Assembly (NCBI GenBank): GCA_947440735.1
Contig: CANESA010000014.1
Span: 1 to 10,215, forward strand
Length of the DNA stretch: 10,215 bases
Direction of reading: 5' to 3'
DNA from: Candidatus Nanopelagicaceae bacterium
GTDB taxonomy: Bacteria; Actinomycetota; Actinomycetes; Nanopelagicales; Nanopelagicaceae
The notes beneath the pieces are model-generated. The model had not been told where the DNA came from and did not search any database. It saw only the letters and a program-made list of their open reading frames with translations. Both the position numbers and the translations under genes were made by a program. This document shows positions 1 to 7,275 of the stretch, in pieces (positions within the stretch are counted from its first letter, which is position 1; each line of letters opens with the position of its first letter).

Positions 1-1595
1 ACGGTGAAGGTCCTAAGGCGGACTTCACACCACAATCGGGCTTGCGCACCATCGGTAAAGTTTCAGCAAAAGTTACCGGCACACGCATTAAGTGGTGGAG
101 CGATAAGCAGATCTTCTTAAAGGAAGCCAGCCTAGATATTGAAGATATCTACGCTCGTGCGCGCCAAACATCTTTCTTAGTTCCCGGCCTTACCTTGATT
201 GTGAATGACAATCGCACCAAGACCCCAACAACAGAATCTTTCTTCCATAAAGGCGGAATCTCTGAGTACTGCGATTTCTTGCAGCCAGATGAACCAGTCG
301 GAAGTGTTATTCGCATTTACGGCAGCGGCCATTATCAAGAGACTGTTCCTGTTCTTGATGACAAGGGACATATGGTCTCTACAGAGGTTGAGCGCGATAT
401 GGAAGTTGATATCGCACTGAAGTGGGGAATGGGCTTTGATACAACCCTTCGCTCCTTCGTCAACATCATTGCAACCCCCAAGGGCGGAACACACGTCCAA
501 GGTTTTGAGCGTGCCATCACCAAAGCATTTAATGAAGCGATGCGCTCTTCTGGATTCTTGAAGAAGAACGAAGCAGATGTCATCAAAGATGATGTGATGG
601 AAGGTCTCACTGCCGTCGTCACAGTGCGCATGTCAGAACCACAGTTCGAAGGTCAGACCAAGGAAGTTCTTGGAACAGCAGCCGCCACACGAATTGTCTC
701 TGCCGTAGTAGCCGACAAACTCAAAGAATTCTTTAGCACGACAAAGCGCATTGAAAAAGCTAATGGCAAGTTGATTATGGAGAAGGTTGTTGGTGCCTCA
801 CGTACCCGCATCTCAGCTCGTGCCCATAAAGATCTGCAGCGCCGTAAGAACGCACTCGAATCATCTTCACTTCCAACCAAGTTAGCTGATTGCCGCTCAG
901 AAGATGTCACTCGCACCGAACTCTTTATCGTTGAGGGCGACTCTGCACTCGGCACTACTAAGGCTGCTCGTAACTCTGAATTCCAAGCGATCTTGCCTAT
1001 CCGCGGAAAGATCCTCAACGTTCAAAAGGCTTCGCTCTCACAGATGCTCGATAACTCAGAGTGCGCATCGATTATTCAGGTACTTGGCGCAGGTTCAGGT
1101 AAATCCTTCGAACTTGATGATGCTCGCTATGGTCGTTTGATTCTGATGTCAGATGCTGACGTTGATGGTGCACATATTCGCTGCCTCTTGCTCACACTTT
1201 TATATCGCTATATGCGCCCCATGATCGATTCAGGTCGAGTATTTGCTGCAATCCCACCGCTGCACCGCATTGAAACAATGGGTGGAGGTGGCAAAAAGGG
1301 TGAGTACATCTACACCTATTCCGATGATGAGATGAAGAAGGTCACTGCAGAGCTGACAAAGGCTGGCAAGAAGTGGAAAGAGCCTATTCAGCGCTACAAA
1401 GGCCTCGGTGAGATGGATGCTGATCAGCTTCGTGAGACAACAATGGATCCAGATGCGCGCACACTTCGCCGCATTACCGTCTCCGATGCCACCGCTGCAG
1501 AGAAGATGTTTGAGCTTTTGATGGGTAATGATGTTGCCCCACGTAAAGAATTTATCTCAACGGCTGAAATCGATCGTGATCGGATCGACGCTTAA
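1..1595 (+). CDS. parE: DNA topoisomerase IV subunit B (ParE), 5'-truncated by window edge
   Basis: ATPase and TOPRIM subunit of the type II topoisomerase that decatenates daughter chromosomes; it works as an A2B2 complex with ParC in the cytoplasm. The reading frame is open from base 3, and about 530 residues are visible. The N-terminal Bergerat ATP-binding motifs (roughly the first 150 residues) lie off the left edge. The transducer-domain QTK motif, whose Lys contacts ATP, is at 654-662. The TOPRIM acidic motif EGDSALG starts at 933, and the metal-binding DADVDG starts at 1152. The late signature QRYKGLGEMDADQL follows near 1389, and the end APRKEFI is typical. EGDSALG in place of the usual EGDSAGG, plus the following TTKAAR, matches Streptomyces-type ParE rather than GyrB. 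The TTG at 42 is internal, not a start. The gene converges on the secreted-protein gene across a terminator. Confidence 0.95.
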   Translation, partial: GEGPKADFTPQSGLRTIGKVSAKVTGTRIKWWSDKQIFLKEASLDIEDIYARARQTSFLVPGLTLIVNDNRTKTPTTESFFHKGGISEYCDFLQPDEPVGSVIRIYGSGHYQETVPVLDDKGHMVSTEVERDMEVDIALKWGMGFDTTLRSFVNIIATPKGGTHVQGFERAITKAFNEAMRSSGFLKKNEADVIKDDVMEGLTAVVTVRMSEPQFEGQTKEVLGTAAATRIVSAVVADKLKEFFSTTKRIEKANGKLIMEKVVGASRTRISARAHKDLQRRKNALESSSLPTKLADCRSEDVTRTELFIVEGDSALGTTKAARNSEFQAILPIRGKILNVQKASLSQMLDNSECASIIQVLGAGSGKSFELDDARYGRLILMSDADVDGAHIRCLLLTLLYRYMRPMIDSGRVFAAIPPLHRIETMGGGGKKGEYIYTYSDDEMKKVTAELTKAGKKWKEPIQRYKGLGEMDADQLRETTMDPDARTLRRITVSDATAAEKMFELLMGNDVAPRKEFISTAEIDRDRIDA

Positions 1596-1638
1596 TCGCT
1601 GCGTTGCAGGTCTAGAACCTCAACGACAAATGCACAGT

Positions 1639-1670
1639 AAAAAGGGCTGAGGCGATTCGCCCCAGCCCTT
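1639..1670. terminator. Intrinsic terminator between convergent genes
   Basis: A near-perfect hairpin: outer stem AAGGGCTG (1642-1649) with CAGCCCTT (1663-1670), one A/C mismatch, inner stem GGCG (1651-1654) with CGCC (1658-1661), and loop ATT. Read leftward, the stem runs directly into TTTTT (complement of 1639-1643), so it is a canonical terminator for the secreted-protein gene. Read rightward, there is no clean T run after the stem, so termination of parE is plausible but weaker. The rest of the 93-bp gap shows nothing else convincing. Confidence 0.85.
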
Positions 1671-1688
1671 GAAGTGAAGTCTTTGCCC

Positions 1689-2132
1689 TTAGAAGAGATT
1701 TATTCCACTAAATTTGAATTGAATAGCCTGGTCTTCACTTCGGTCAGATGGAGCGTTGTGGTCATTAGTTACGTAGAGAACGCACTTTGTGTGAACACAA
1801 TCGCCCTTCGTGAAGTACTTATCAACTTTCATCGTCAACTTACCTTTGCTTGATGTAGCACCCATCGCGATATCTGCCGGAACATCTGAAATCCATAGCT
1901 TTGAAGCCTTTGCGGGATTGCAAGCTGAAGGCTTTTTCTTGCCCTCTTCAATGGCCATACATTGGGAAATATAAATTCCATTAGTCTTTGGAAGGTTTGT
2001 TAGCGTTAACGTTACGAGTCCATTTTTTGCTGAAATCTTCTTACTGTTTACTACCGTCACCTTTGTAGCTGCCTCAGCAGATTGGCTGCCAAGAAAGAGC
2101 AATATTGCGGTAATTGCTAAAACTTTCTTCAT
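1689..2132 (-). CDS. Secreted neocarzinostatin-like immunoglobulin-fold protein
   Basis: A 147-residue exported protein. Residues 1-21 form a signal peptide: MKK, a hydrophobic core (about 4-16), and an AEA cleavage site that would leave a mature chain of about 126 residues. The mature part resembles the neocarzinostatin apoprotein family. It has a beta-rich Ser/Thr/Val region, then GIYISQC (Cys58) paired in the family with Cys71 in ACNPA, then a second Cys pair (112 and 117) in a GDC...C segment, followed by a conserved-type tail rich in Asn and Asp. Neocarzinostatin (about 113 residues) has the same two short disulfide loops and a CNPA motif. The family is known for binding enediyne chromophores, but many actinobacterial members have no known ligand. 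The start is well supported by a GGAGAGA ribosome-binding site 5 bases upstream. No transmembrane anchor or sortase motif is visible. The ligand and role are unknown. Confidence 0.75.
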   Translation of the reverse strand: MKKVLAITAILLFLGSQSAEAATKVTVVNSKKISAKNGLVTLTLTNLPKTNGIYISQCMAIEEGKKKPSACNPAKASKLWISDVPADIAMGATSSKGKLTMKVDKYFTKGDCVHTKCVLYVTNDHNAPSDRSEDQAIQFKFSGINLF

Positions 2133-2221
2133 TAAATTCTCTCCGTTGTTTGTGTATGTAACTCGCCAAATTTAACGTGGCTTCACAAACAGCGCAGAGT
2201 GAAAAAAGTGATATGTATCTC
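2133..2221 (-). promoter_or_regulatory. Upstream region of secreted-protein gene: RBS and candidate -10
   Basis: 89 bp between the ABC-F gene and the secreted-protein gene, both leftward. Read on the minus strand it holds a good Shine-Dalgarno sequence, GGAGAGA, 5 bases before the ATG, and a candidate -10 TAAATT (complement of 2169-2174). No convincing -35 is seen. A T6 run follows shortly after the ABC-F stop but is not preceded by a strong hairpin, so read-through from the ABC-F gene cannot be excluded. Confidence 0.4.
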
Positions 2222-3820
2222 TTAGTCGATTGCGACGAGATCGAAGTATTCGTCTTTCCAAATATCTTCATCGCCATCAGGTAACAAGATCACTCGTTCT
2301 GGCTTGAGAGCCTGAACAGCGCCTTCATCGTGTGAAACCATGATCACAGCGCCTTGATATTCACCGAGAGCGCCCAAAATTTCCTCACGAGATGCGGGAT
2401 CTAAGTTATTTGTTGGCTCATCAAGTAAGAGAACATTTGCCGCAGAGACCACCAAAGTAGCCAGGGCCAAACGAGTTCGCTCTCCACCCGAAAGTACTTT
2501 GACTGGCTTATGAACATCGTCTCCGACGAAGAGGAATGAACCAAGCACGTTACGTGCCTCAGGCTCACGAAGGTCATCTTTGGAAGACATCATATTTTCT
2601 AGAATCGTGCGTTCGAAATCGAGCATTTCATGTTCCTGGGCGTAGTAACCAAGTTTCAATCCGTGGCCATGTTCGACTCTGCCAGTATCTGATTCAAGTT
2701 GGTTAGCAAGAATCTTAAGAAGAGTTGTCTTGCCAGCGCCGTTGAGTCCCAAGATAACAACGCGAGAACCCTTATCAATAACGCAAGAAACGTCGGTGAA
2801 GATTTCAAGGGAGCCGTAGTTTTTAGACAGCTCTTCACCAGATAGGGGAGTCTTTCCACAGGGAGCTGGGGTAGGAAAGCGGAGCTTTGCAACCTTATCT
2901 TTGACGCGCACATCATCAAGGGAAGAACGAAGTTTCTCGGCACGACGTAACATGCCTTGCGCAGCAGTTGCCTTTGAAGCTTTAGCACGCATCTTCTCGC
3001 CCTGCTTCTGCAAGATTTCAGCCTTCTTCTCGGCGTTGGCGCGCTCTTTCTTACGGCGATGTTCATCTTGTTCGCGCTGCAAGAGATATTGACGCCAGCC
3101 CAAGTTGTAGACATCGATGACGTTACGGTTGCCATCGATGTAGAAGACTTTATTAACCACTGTCTCAATTAGGTTTACATCGTGAGAGATGATGACAAGG
3201 CCACCTGAGTACGTACTGAGGTAGTTACGCAACCAAATAATGGAATCGGCATCTAAGTGGTTCGTTGGCTCATCGAGCAAAAGTGTCTCAGCACCAGAGA
3301 AGAGAATGCGCGCGAGTTCAATACGACGGCGCTGTCCGCCAGATAAAGTTTCGAGTTGATTTCCAAATACCGCCTCAGAGACGCCAAGTGAGGTTGCGAT
3401 TGCTTCGGCCTCGGCAGTTGCGGCATAGCCGCCGGCTGCTTGAAATTCAGCATCGACGCGGGTGTAACGCTCCATTGCCTTTTCGAGTGCGGCACCTTCA
3501 GTTGTTGCCATCTCTTCTTCAACCTGGGTCATGCGAGCTGCGATTTGATCTAAATCGCGCGCAGAGAGAATCCGCTCAATAACGGTTCCTTGATCTTCAC
3601 CAGTGCGTGGATCTTGGGGGAGATATCCGATCTTGCCGGTGCGTTGTACAGCCCCACCTGCAGGAAGGGTTTCACCCGCTAGAACTTTTGCAAGGGTTGA
3701 TTTGCCGGCACCGTTACGTCCAACAAAGCCGATGCGATCTCCGTGATTGATTCGAACGTTGACCCCAGAAACAAGGAGTCTGGCCCCAGCGCGAAGCTCA
3801 AGGGCGGTAGTTGCGATCAT
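2222..3820 (-). CDS. ABC-F family ATPase (ribosome-associated, non-transporting)
   Basis: A 532-residue protein with two ATP-binding cassettes and no membrane segments, the ABC-F layout. Cassette 1: Walker A GRNGAGKS (34-41), signature LSGGQ (159-163), Walker B LLLDEP (180-185), D-loop NHLD, and switch His213. A charged, probably helical inter-domain linker of about 80 residues (about 245-325) is rich in Lys, Arg and Glu. Cassette 2: GLNGAGKT (358-365), LSGGE (443-447), LLLDEP (464-469), and His497. ABC-F proteins bind the ribosomal E site; members either tune elongation (EttA-like) or remove antibiotics (resistance type). This sequence resembles the actinobacterial group that includes mycobacterial Rv1473, but the sub-role cannot be decided here. 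Its ATG has a GGGAG ribosome-binding site about 10 bases upstream. It follows parC by 59 bp with no terminator visible, so co-transcription is likely. Confidence 0.92.
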   Translation of the reverse strand: MIATTALELRAGARLLVSGVNVRINHGDRIGFVGRNGAGKSTLAKVLAGETLPAGGAVQRTGKIGYLPQDPRTGEDQGTVIERILSARDLDQIAARMTQVEEEMATTEGAALEKAMERYTRVDAEFQAAGGYAATAEAEAIATSLGVSEAVFGNQLETLSGGQRRRIELARILFSGAETLLLDEPTNHLDADSIIWLRNYLSTYSGGLVIISHDVNLIETVVNKVFYIDGNRNVIDVYNLGWRQYLLQREQDEHRRKKERANAEKKAEILQKQGEKMRAKASKATAAQGMLRRAEKLRSSLDDVRVKDKVAKLRFPTPAPCGKTPLSGEELSKNYGSLEIFTDVSCVIDKGSRVVILGLNGAGKTTLLKILANQLESDTGRVEHGHGLKLGYYAQEHEMLDFERTILENMMSSKDDLREPEARNVLGSFLFVGDDVHKPVKVLSGGERTRLALATLVVSAANVLLLDEPTNNLDPASREEILGALGEYQGAVIMVSHDEGAVQALKPERVILLPDGDEDIWKDEYFDLVAID

Positions 3821-3879
3821 TTGAGTAAGTCTCCCACACAGTGGCAGTAGGTGCGAAATTGAATACTTATATTGCTTTC

Positions 3880-5406
3880 TTATGCACCAATACGTGTACG
3901 TCGAGGAGTTGCATAGGACTTAGCAACTGCTGTGAGCTCTGTTGAGATGAGCGCTCTGATGTTCTCATCACTCTTTAACAGAGCGGTGAGATCGGCGATG
4001 ATTTTCTTGAGTTCCTTCTGTTCACTTTCAAGTTCCAGCTTGCTCATCTTGGTCAAACGACGAAGGGGCATATCCAAGATATATGTGGCTTGTTCATCAT
4101 TGAGTTTGAAATCCTTGATCAATGAGGCTTTGGCAGCAGTTGCATCGTCGCTGCCACGGATGATCTTGATGACCTTATCAATATCGATGATTGCCTTGAG
4201 GAGACCATCAACCATCAATAATCGAGCAGATGCTTTCGCTTTTCTAAATTCAGATCGGCGCGTAACCACGTCGATGCGGTGATCGATAAAGACTTGAAGA
4301 AGTTCTTTGAGTCCCAAAGTCTGCGGGCGACCCTTCACAAGTGCAACAGCGTTGATGGCAAATGCATCTTCCATCGGAGTTAACTTGTAGAGCTTTTCAA
4401 GAACATCTTCAGGTTCAAAGCCGTTCTTGAGCTCGATAACAACGTTGGTACCAGTCTGGCCATCGGTAAGGTCGATGATGTCTGAAATTCCTTGAATCTT
4501 CTTAGCTTTAGCAAGATCTGCAATGCGCTCAACGACCTTTTCTGGGCCGATATTAAATGGAAGCTCCTTGATGATAATTCCCATTTTGCGTGATGTAACT
4601 TTTGAAATCTCAACTGTTGCGCGGACTTTAAAGGATCCCTTACCCGTGGCATATGCCTCGCGTACACCTTCAATGCCGACGATCTCTCCGCCAGTAGGAA
4701 AATCTGGTGCCTGAATGTGCTTCATCAATTGATTAAGCGTCGCCTTTGGATTATCGATCAAGAACTTTGTCGCAGCAATTACTTCACCCAAGTTATGTGG
4801 TGCCATATTTGTCGCCATACCAACAGCGATTCCAGAGCCACCGTTTACGAGCAAGTTTGGATATGCAGCAGGAAGTACAAGTGGCTCAGAAAGTTGTCCA
4901 TCGTAATTCGGGCCGAAGTCGACTGTGTTCTCATCTGATTCAGAGACCATTGCAAGGGCTGCAGATGCTAAGCGAGCCTCTGTGTAACGCATCGCAGCGG
5001 GACCTGAATCGAGTGAACCAAAGTTTCCGTGGCCATCAATCAGTGGGAGTTGCATTGAAAATGATTGAGCCATACGCACGAGTGCGTCATAGATTGCGCC
5101 ATCACCGTGTGGGTGCAACTTACCCATTACTTCACCGACAACACGCGCGCTCTTTACATGGCCGCGATCTGGACGAAGTCCCATATCTGCCATCTGGTGC
5201 AAGATGCGACGGTGCACAGGCTTAAGACCATCGCGTGCATCAGGAAGTGCTCGTGAATAAATAACTGAGTACGCATATTCAAGGAAAGACTCTGACATCT
5301 CTGAAGAGACATCGATATCAACAATCTTGCCGGCAAATTCTCCAGGCTTTGGTCCTGCCGCTGCCTTCTTGCCTTTAGTTGCTGTGGTCTTCTTTGTTGT
5401 TGCCAT
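3880..5406 (-). CDS. parC: DNA topoisomerase IV subunit A (ParC), lacking the C-terminal domain
   Basis: DNA-cleaving subunit of topoisomerase IV, partner of ParE. A Lys-rich tail (1-20) precedes the winged-helix breakage-reunion domain. The HPHGD segment is at 98-102, and the catalytic Arg140-Tyr141 pair (AAMRYTE) forms the covalent DNA link. The tower domain and the coiled-coil C-gate follow (LESEQKELKKIIADL near the end). The protein is 508 residues, whereas actinobacterial ParC is usually about 800. It stops just after the C-gate coil (sequence RRTRIGA), where the beta-pinwheel domain normally begins, and no GyrA-box is present. Only 59 bp separate the stop from the next gene, so the pinwheel is not hidden in another frame. 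The position of the E. coli GyrA Ser83 is Gly103 here, while the Asp87 equivalent (Asp107) is kept. No Shine-Dalgarno sequence is seen; CACAAT (complement of 5414-5419) lies 7 bases before the ATG. Confidence 0.93.
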   Translation of the reverse strand: MATTKKTTATKGKKAAAGPKPGEFAGKIVDIDVSSEMSESFLEYAYSVIYSRALPDARDGLKPVHRRILHQMADMGLRPDRGHVKSARVVGEVMGKLHPHGDGAIYDALVRMAQSFSMQLPLIDGHGNFGSLDSGPAAMRYTEARLASAALAMVSESDENTVDFGPNYDGQLSEPLVLPAAYPNLLVNGGSGIAVGMATNMAPHNLGEVIAATKFLIDNPKATLNQLMKHIQAPDFPTGGEIVGIEGVREAYATGKGSFKVRATVEISKVTSRKMGIIIKELPFNIGPEKVVERIADLAKAKKIQGISDIIDLTDGQTGTNVVIELKNGFEPEDVLEKLYKLTPMEDAFAINAVALVKGRPQTLGLKELLQVFIDHRIDVVTRRSEFRKAKASARLLMVDGLLKAIIDIDKVIKIIRGSDDATAAKASLIKDFKLNDEQATYILDMPLRRLTKMSKLELESEQKELKKIIADLTALLKSDENIRALISTELTAVAKSYATPRRTRIGA

Positions 5407-5413
5407 GGCGTGA

Positions 5414-5419
5414 ATTGTG
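5414..5419 (-). promoter_or_regulatory. Weak candidate leaderless -10 for parC
   Basis: On the minus strand CACAAT ends 7 bases before the parC ATG, the same geometry as the better -10 boxes of psuG and sepH, but its first base departs from the TANNNT pattern. The 26-bp gap to psuK has no terminator, so parC may depend on read-through from psuGK, on this weak promoter, or on both. Confidence 0.25.
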
Positions 5420-5432
5420 CCAAGAGGTGGGG

Positions 5433-6338
5433 CTAAATCTGTGTACCTACACGCCCTCTAGCACCGACGATTGCAACACAGTGGCCAGCAACGGCACTTG
5501 CTCGCTCCATTGCATAGGAAAAGTCGCGACGACCTGTGAATGCATCGATAAAACCGGCGGCAAATGCATCTCCGGCACCAGTTGTATCGACTACTGCCGA
5601 TGTGTGAGCAGCGACAGAGATGATCTGACCGCCTCGCTCTAGGCCCATCGCACCTGCAGATCCACGTTTAATAATGGCGCGAGGAGTACGTTCAATGAAG
5701 AAATTGAGTGCAGATTCACAATCACTCAATTCGCTTAAGTAGATTGCTTCTTCTTCATTCATGATGACTGTATCCATGAGCGCACACCACGAAAGAATCT
5801 CTTCTACCGGAACGCCTTGCATGCCACCCACAGTTGCAGGATCGAAGACGATTGGAATTCCCTGCGAATTGATGGTGCGAACCATCTCCAAAACACCTTC
5901 GCGTGAGAGCGGAGCAAGCGGTGCGTATCCAGTGAGATAGACAGCGCCAACTCCATCTAGTGCAGGAAGATCGCTCACTGCTAGGCCAGCGTTAGCTCCG
6001 TTATCTGCAAGCATTGTGCGTTCACCTGATGGATCAACTAAACAGATCACAACGCCAGTGTGAAAACCTTCTTTTACGATTTCACCGTACGAGATACCGA
6101 GAGCGTCAAATTCTGCGGTAATTGCCGAGCCTGCGGCATCGTTGCCAATTCGCCCCACCATCGTTACATCGTTACCAAGCACCGCTAGCCACGATGCAAC
6201 ATTGCCTCCAGCTCCACCACCGTGAGTAGAGATGACAGTGCGGGTGTCATTGCCTAAGCGGAGATCATGTGGCGTAGTTGGAATCTGGGCGACGATGTCG
6301 AGCATGAGATCGCCGATGCAATAGACCTTGATACTCAT
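5433..6338 (-). CDS. psuK: PfkB-family carbohydrate kinase, probable pseudouridine kinase
   Basis: A 301-residue ribokinase-fold kinase. The glycine-rich substrate-side motif GGGAGGN (40-46) and the C-terminal PfkB signature DTTGAGDAFAAGF (251-263), with catalytic base Asp257 and the GAGD anion hole, are both intact. NEEE (194-197) is the usual metal and phosphate-binding region. The fold alone does not fix the substrate. The assignment as pseudouridine kinase (pseudouridine + ATP to pseudouridine 5'-phosphate) rests on its position 5 bp behind psuG on the same strand, the typical PsuK/PsuG pairing. Alternatives are ribokinase-like or another nucleoside kinase. There is no clear ribosome-binding site; with only 5 bases after the psuG stop, translation is probably coupled. 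Length is close to E. coli PsuK (about 313). Confidence 0.8.
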   Translation of the reverse strand: MSIKVYCIGDLMLDIVAQIPTTPHDLRLGNDTRTVISTHGGGAGGNVASWLAVLGNDVTMVGRIGNDAAGSAITAEFDALGISYGEIVKEGFHTGVVICLVDPSGERTMLADNGANAGLAVSDLPALDGVGAVYLTGYAPLAPLSREGVLEMVRTINSQGIPIVFDPATVGGMQGVPVEEILSWCALMDTVIMNEEEAIYLSELSDCESALNFFIERTPRAIIKRGSAGAMGLERGGQIISVAAHTSAVVDTTGAGDAFAAGFIDAFTGRRDFSYAMERASAVAGHCVAIVGARGRVGTQI

Positions 6339-6343
6339 GGACT

Positions 6344-7243
6344 TTACTTTGTAAGAGCGACTGCAATATCGGCAGCAAGTGCGCTATTTGATTTAATGAT
6401 GTCGATATTCACCTTCAGAGACTCACCTTGGCTTGCGGTATGGAAATACTCGAGCAAGAAAGGTGTAACAGCTTTTCCGGTAATTCCTTGAGCGCTGGCT
6501 GCAGCAAGTCCACTGGTCAGAATTGCATCATGGCGTGCGCGATCCATCTCTTCTTTAACAGGATTTGCAACAACTAAGGCTGTGGAATCTGTTTTGAGTT
6601 CGCGGCGGGCCTTAATAATTGCAGCGATCTCTTGCGCACTATCTACTCGATGCTCGAGAGTGAATCCAGAGTCGGTGAGGTAGAAACCAGGGAAGGCATT
6701 GGTCTTGTAGCCAACTAAACCAATAGAAAGTGTTTCAAGTCGTTCGAGTGTGGCCCCAACATCGAGAATTGATTTGACTCCCGCACAAACAATTGCGATA
6801 TCAAGCTTTCCTAACGCTCCGAGATCTGCTGACTCATCAAATGATTCGTTGGCACCGCGGTGAACACCACCGAGGCCTCCAGTTGCAAAGACTTTGATAC
6901 CGGCAAGACCTGCAATATGTGATGTAGCCGCCACAGTTGTCGCAGCACTTGATTTGAGTGCGCTAGCCATCGCTAGATCTCGGATCGATGCCTTAGCAAT
7001 ATCATCGCGGTTTGCAATTTCCTTGAGCTGAGCGGCTTCAAGACCTACACAGATGCTGCCATCGAGAATGGCTATCGTTGCAGGAATTGCCCCATGTGCG
7101 CGCACAATCTCTTCAACGTCAATGGCAACGCTCAAATTCGATGGACGTGGAAGCCCATGGCTGATGATTGTTGATTCGAGTGCAACGATCGGTGCGCCAG
7201 ATTTCAGGGCTGCTGCTACTTCTGCCGAATAATGAATACTCAC
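6344..7243 (-). CDS. psuG: Pseudouridine-5'-phosphate glycosidase
   Basis: Splits (reversibly) the C-C glycosidic bond of pseudouridine 5'-phosphate to uracil and ribose 5-phosphate, the second step of pseudouridine salvage. Full length at 299 residues (E. coli PsuG about 312). The hallmark segments are all visible: ALESTIISHG with Glu23, TIAILDG, the Lys84 region (AKASIRDL), FATGGLGGVHRG with His128, and VCAGVKSILD with Lys157. These match, by alignment from memory, the E. coli residues Glu31, Lys93, His137 and Lys166; Lys166 forms the ring-opened ribose adduct. Later motifs VVANP and TPFLL also fit. The start is a GTG at 7243. It has no Shine-Dalgarno sequence, but a -10 box TATTGT ends 7 bases upstream, so a leaderless message is likely. 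Probably co-transcribed with psuK. Confidence 0.95.
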   Translation of the reverse strand: MSIHYSAEVAAALKSGAPIVALESTIISHGLPRPSNLSVAIDVEEIVRAHGAIPATIAILDGSICVGLEAAQLKEIANRDDIAKASIRDLAMASALKSSAATTVAATSHIAGLAGIKVFATGGLGGVHRGANESFDESADLGALGKLDIAIVCAGVKSILDVGATLERLETLSIGLVGYKTNAFPGFYLTDSGFTLEHRVDSAQEIAAIIKARRELKTDSTALVVANPVKEEMDRARHDAILTSGLAAASAQGITGKAVTPFLLEYFHTASQGESLKVNIDIIKSNSALAADIAVALTK

Positions 7244-7250
7244 GCCCGCA

Positions 7251-7256
7251 ACAATA
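7251..7256 (-). promoter_or_regulatory. Leaderless -10 box for psuG
   Basis: On the minus strand TATTGT (TANNNT pattern) is followed by 7 bases and then the psuG GTG, which puts the transcription start at or next to the start codon. No Shine-Dalgarno sequence is present. The whole divergent gap to the next gene is 32 bp (7244-7275), so any -35 overlaps the other promoter. On the plus strand the gap offers only a loosely fitting TATACC (7269-7274), very close to the GTG at 7276. Confidence 0.55.
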
Positions 7257-7275
7257 CCCGTGAGAACATATACCT

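Noticed and set aside
42..44. TTG as the start of parE
   Set aside because: The frame is open upstream to base 3 and the protein would lack its ATP-binding motifs; the gene is simply cut by the window edge.
1608..1620. Short inverted repeat AGGT-CTAGA-ACCT after parE
   Set aside because: A 4-bp stem with no T run; the strong hairpin at 1642-1670 is the better terminator.
2074..2277. 67-codon minus-strand frame across the gap between the ABC-F gene and the secreted-protein gene
   Set aside because: Overlaps the ABC-F 3' end and the secreted-protein signal peptide in another frame, with no ribosome-binding site of note and no known motif.
3821..3850. Possible small hairpin (CCAC-TGT-GTGG) overlapping the ABC-F ribosome-binding site
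   Set aside because: Only 4 bp of stem; too weak to call an attenuator, although ABC-F genes are often attenuated.
4746..5225. Long open frame (159 codons) antisense to parC
   Set aside because: Rich in His, Arg and Gln with no recognisable domain; it mirrors the conserved parC core, which fully explains the sequence conservation here.
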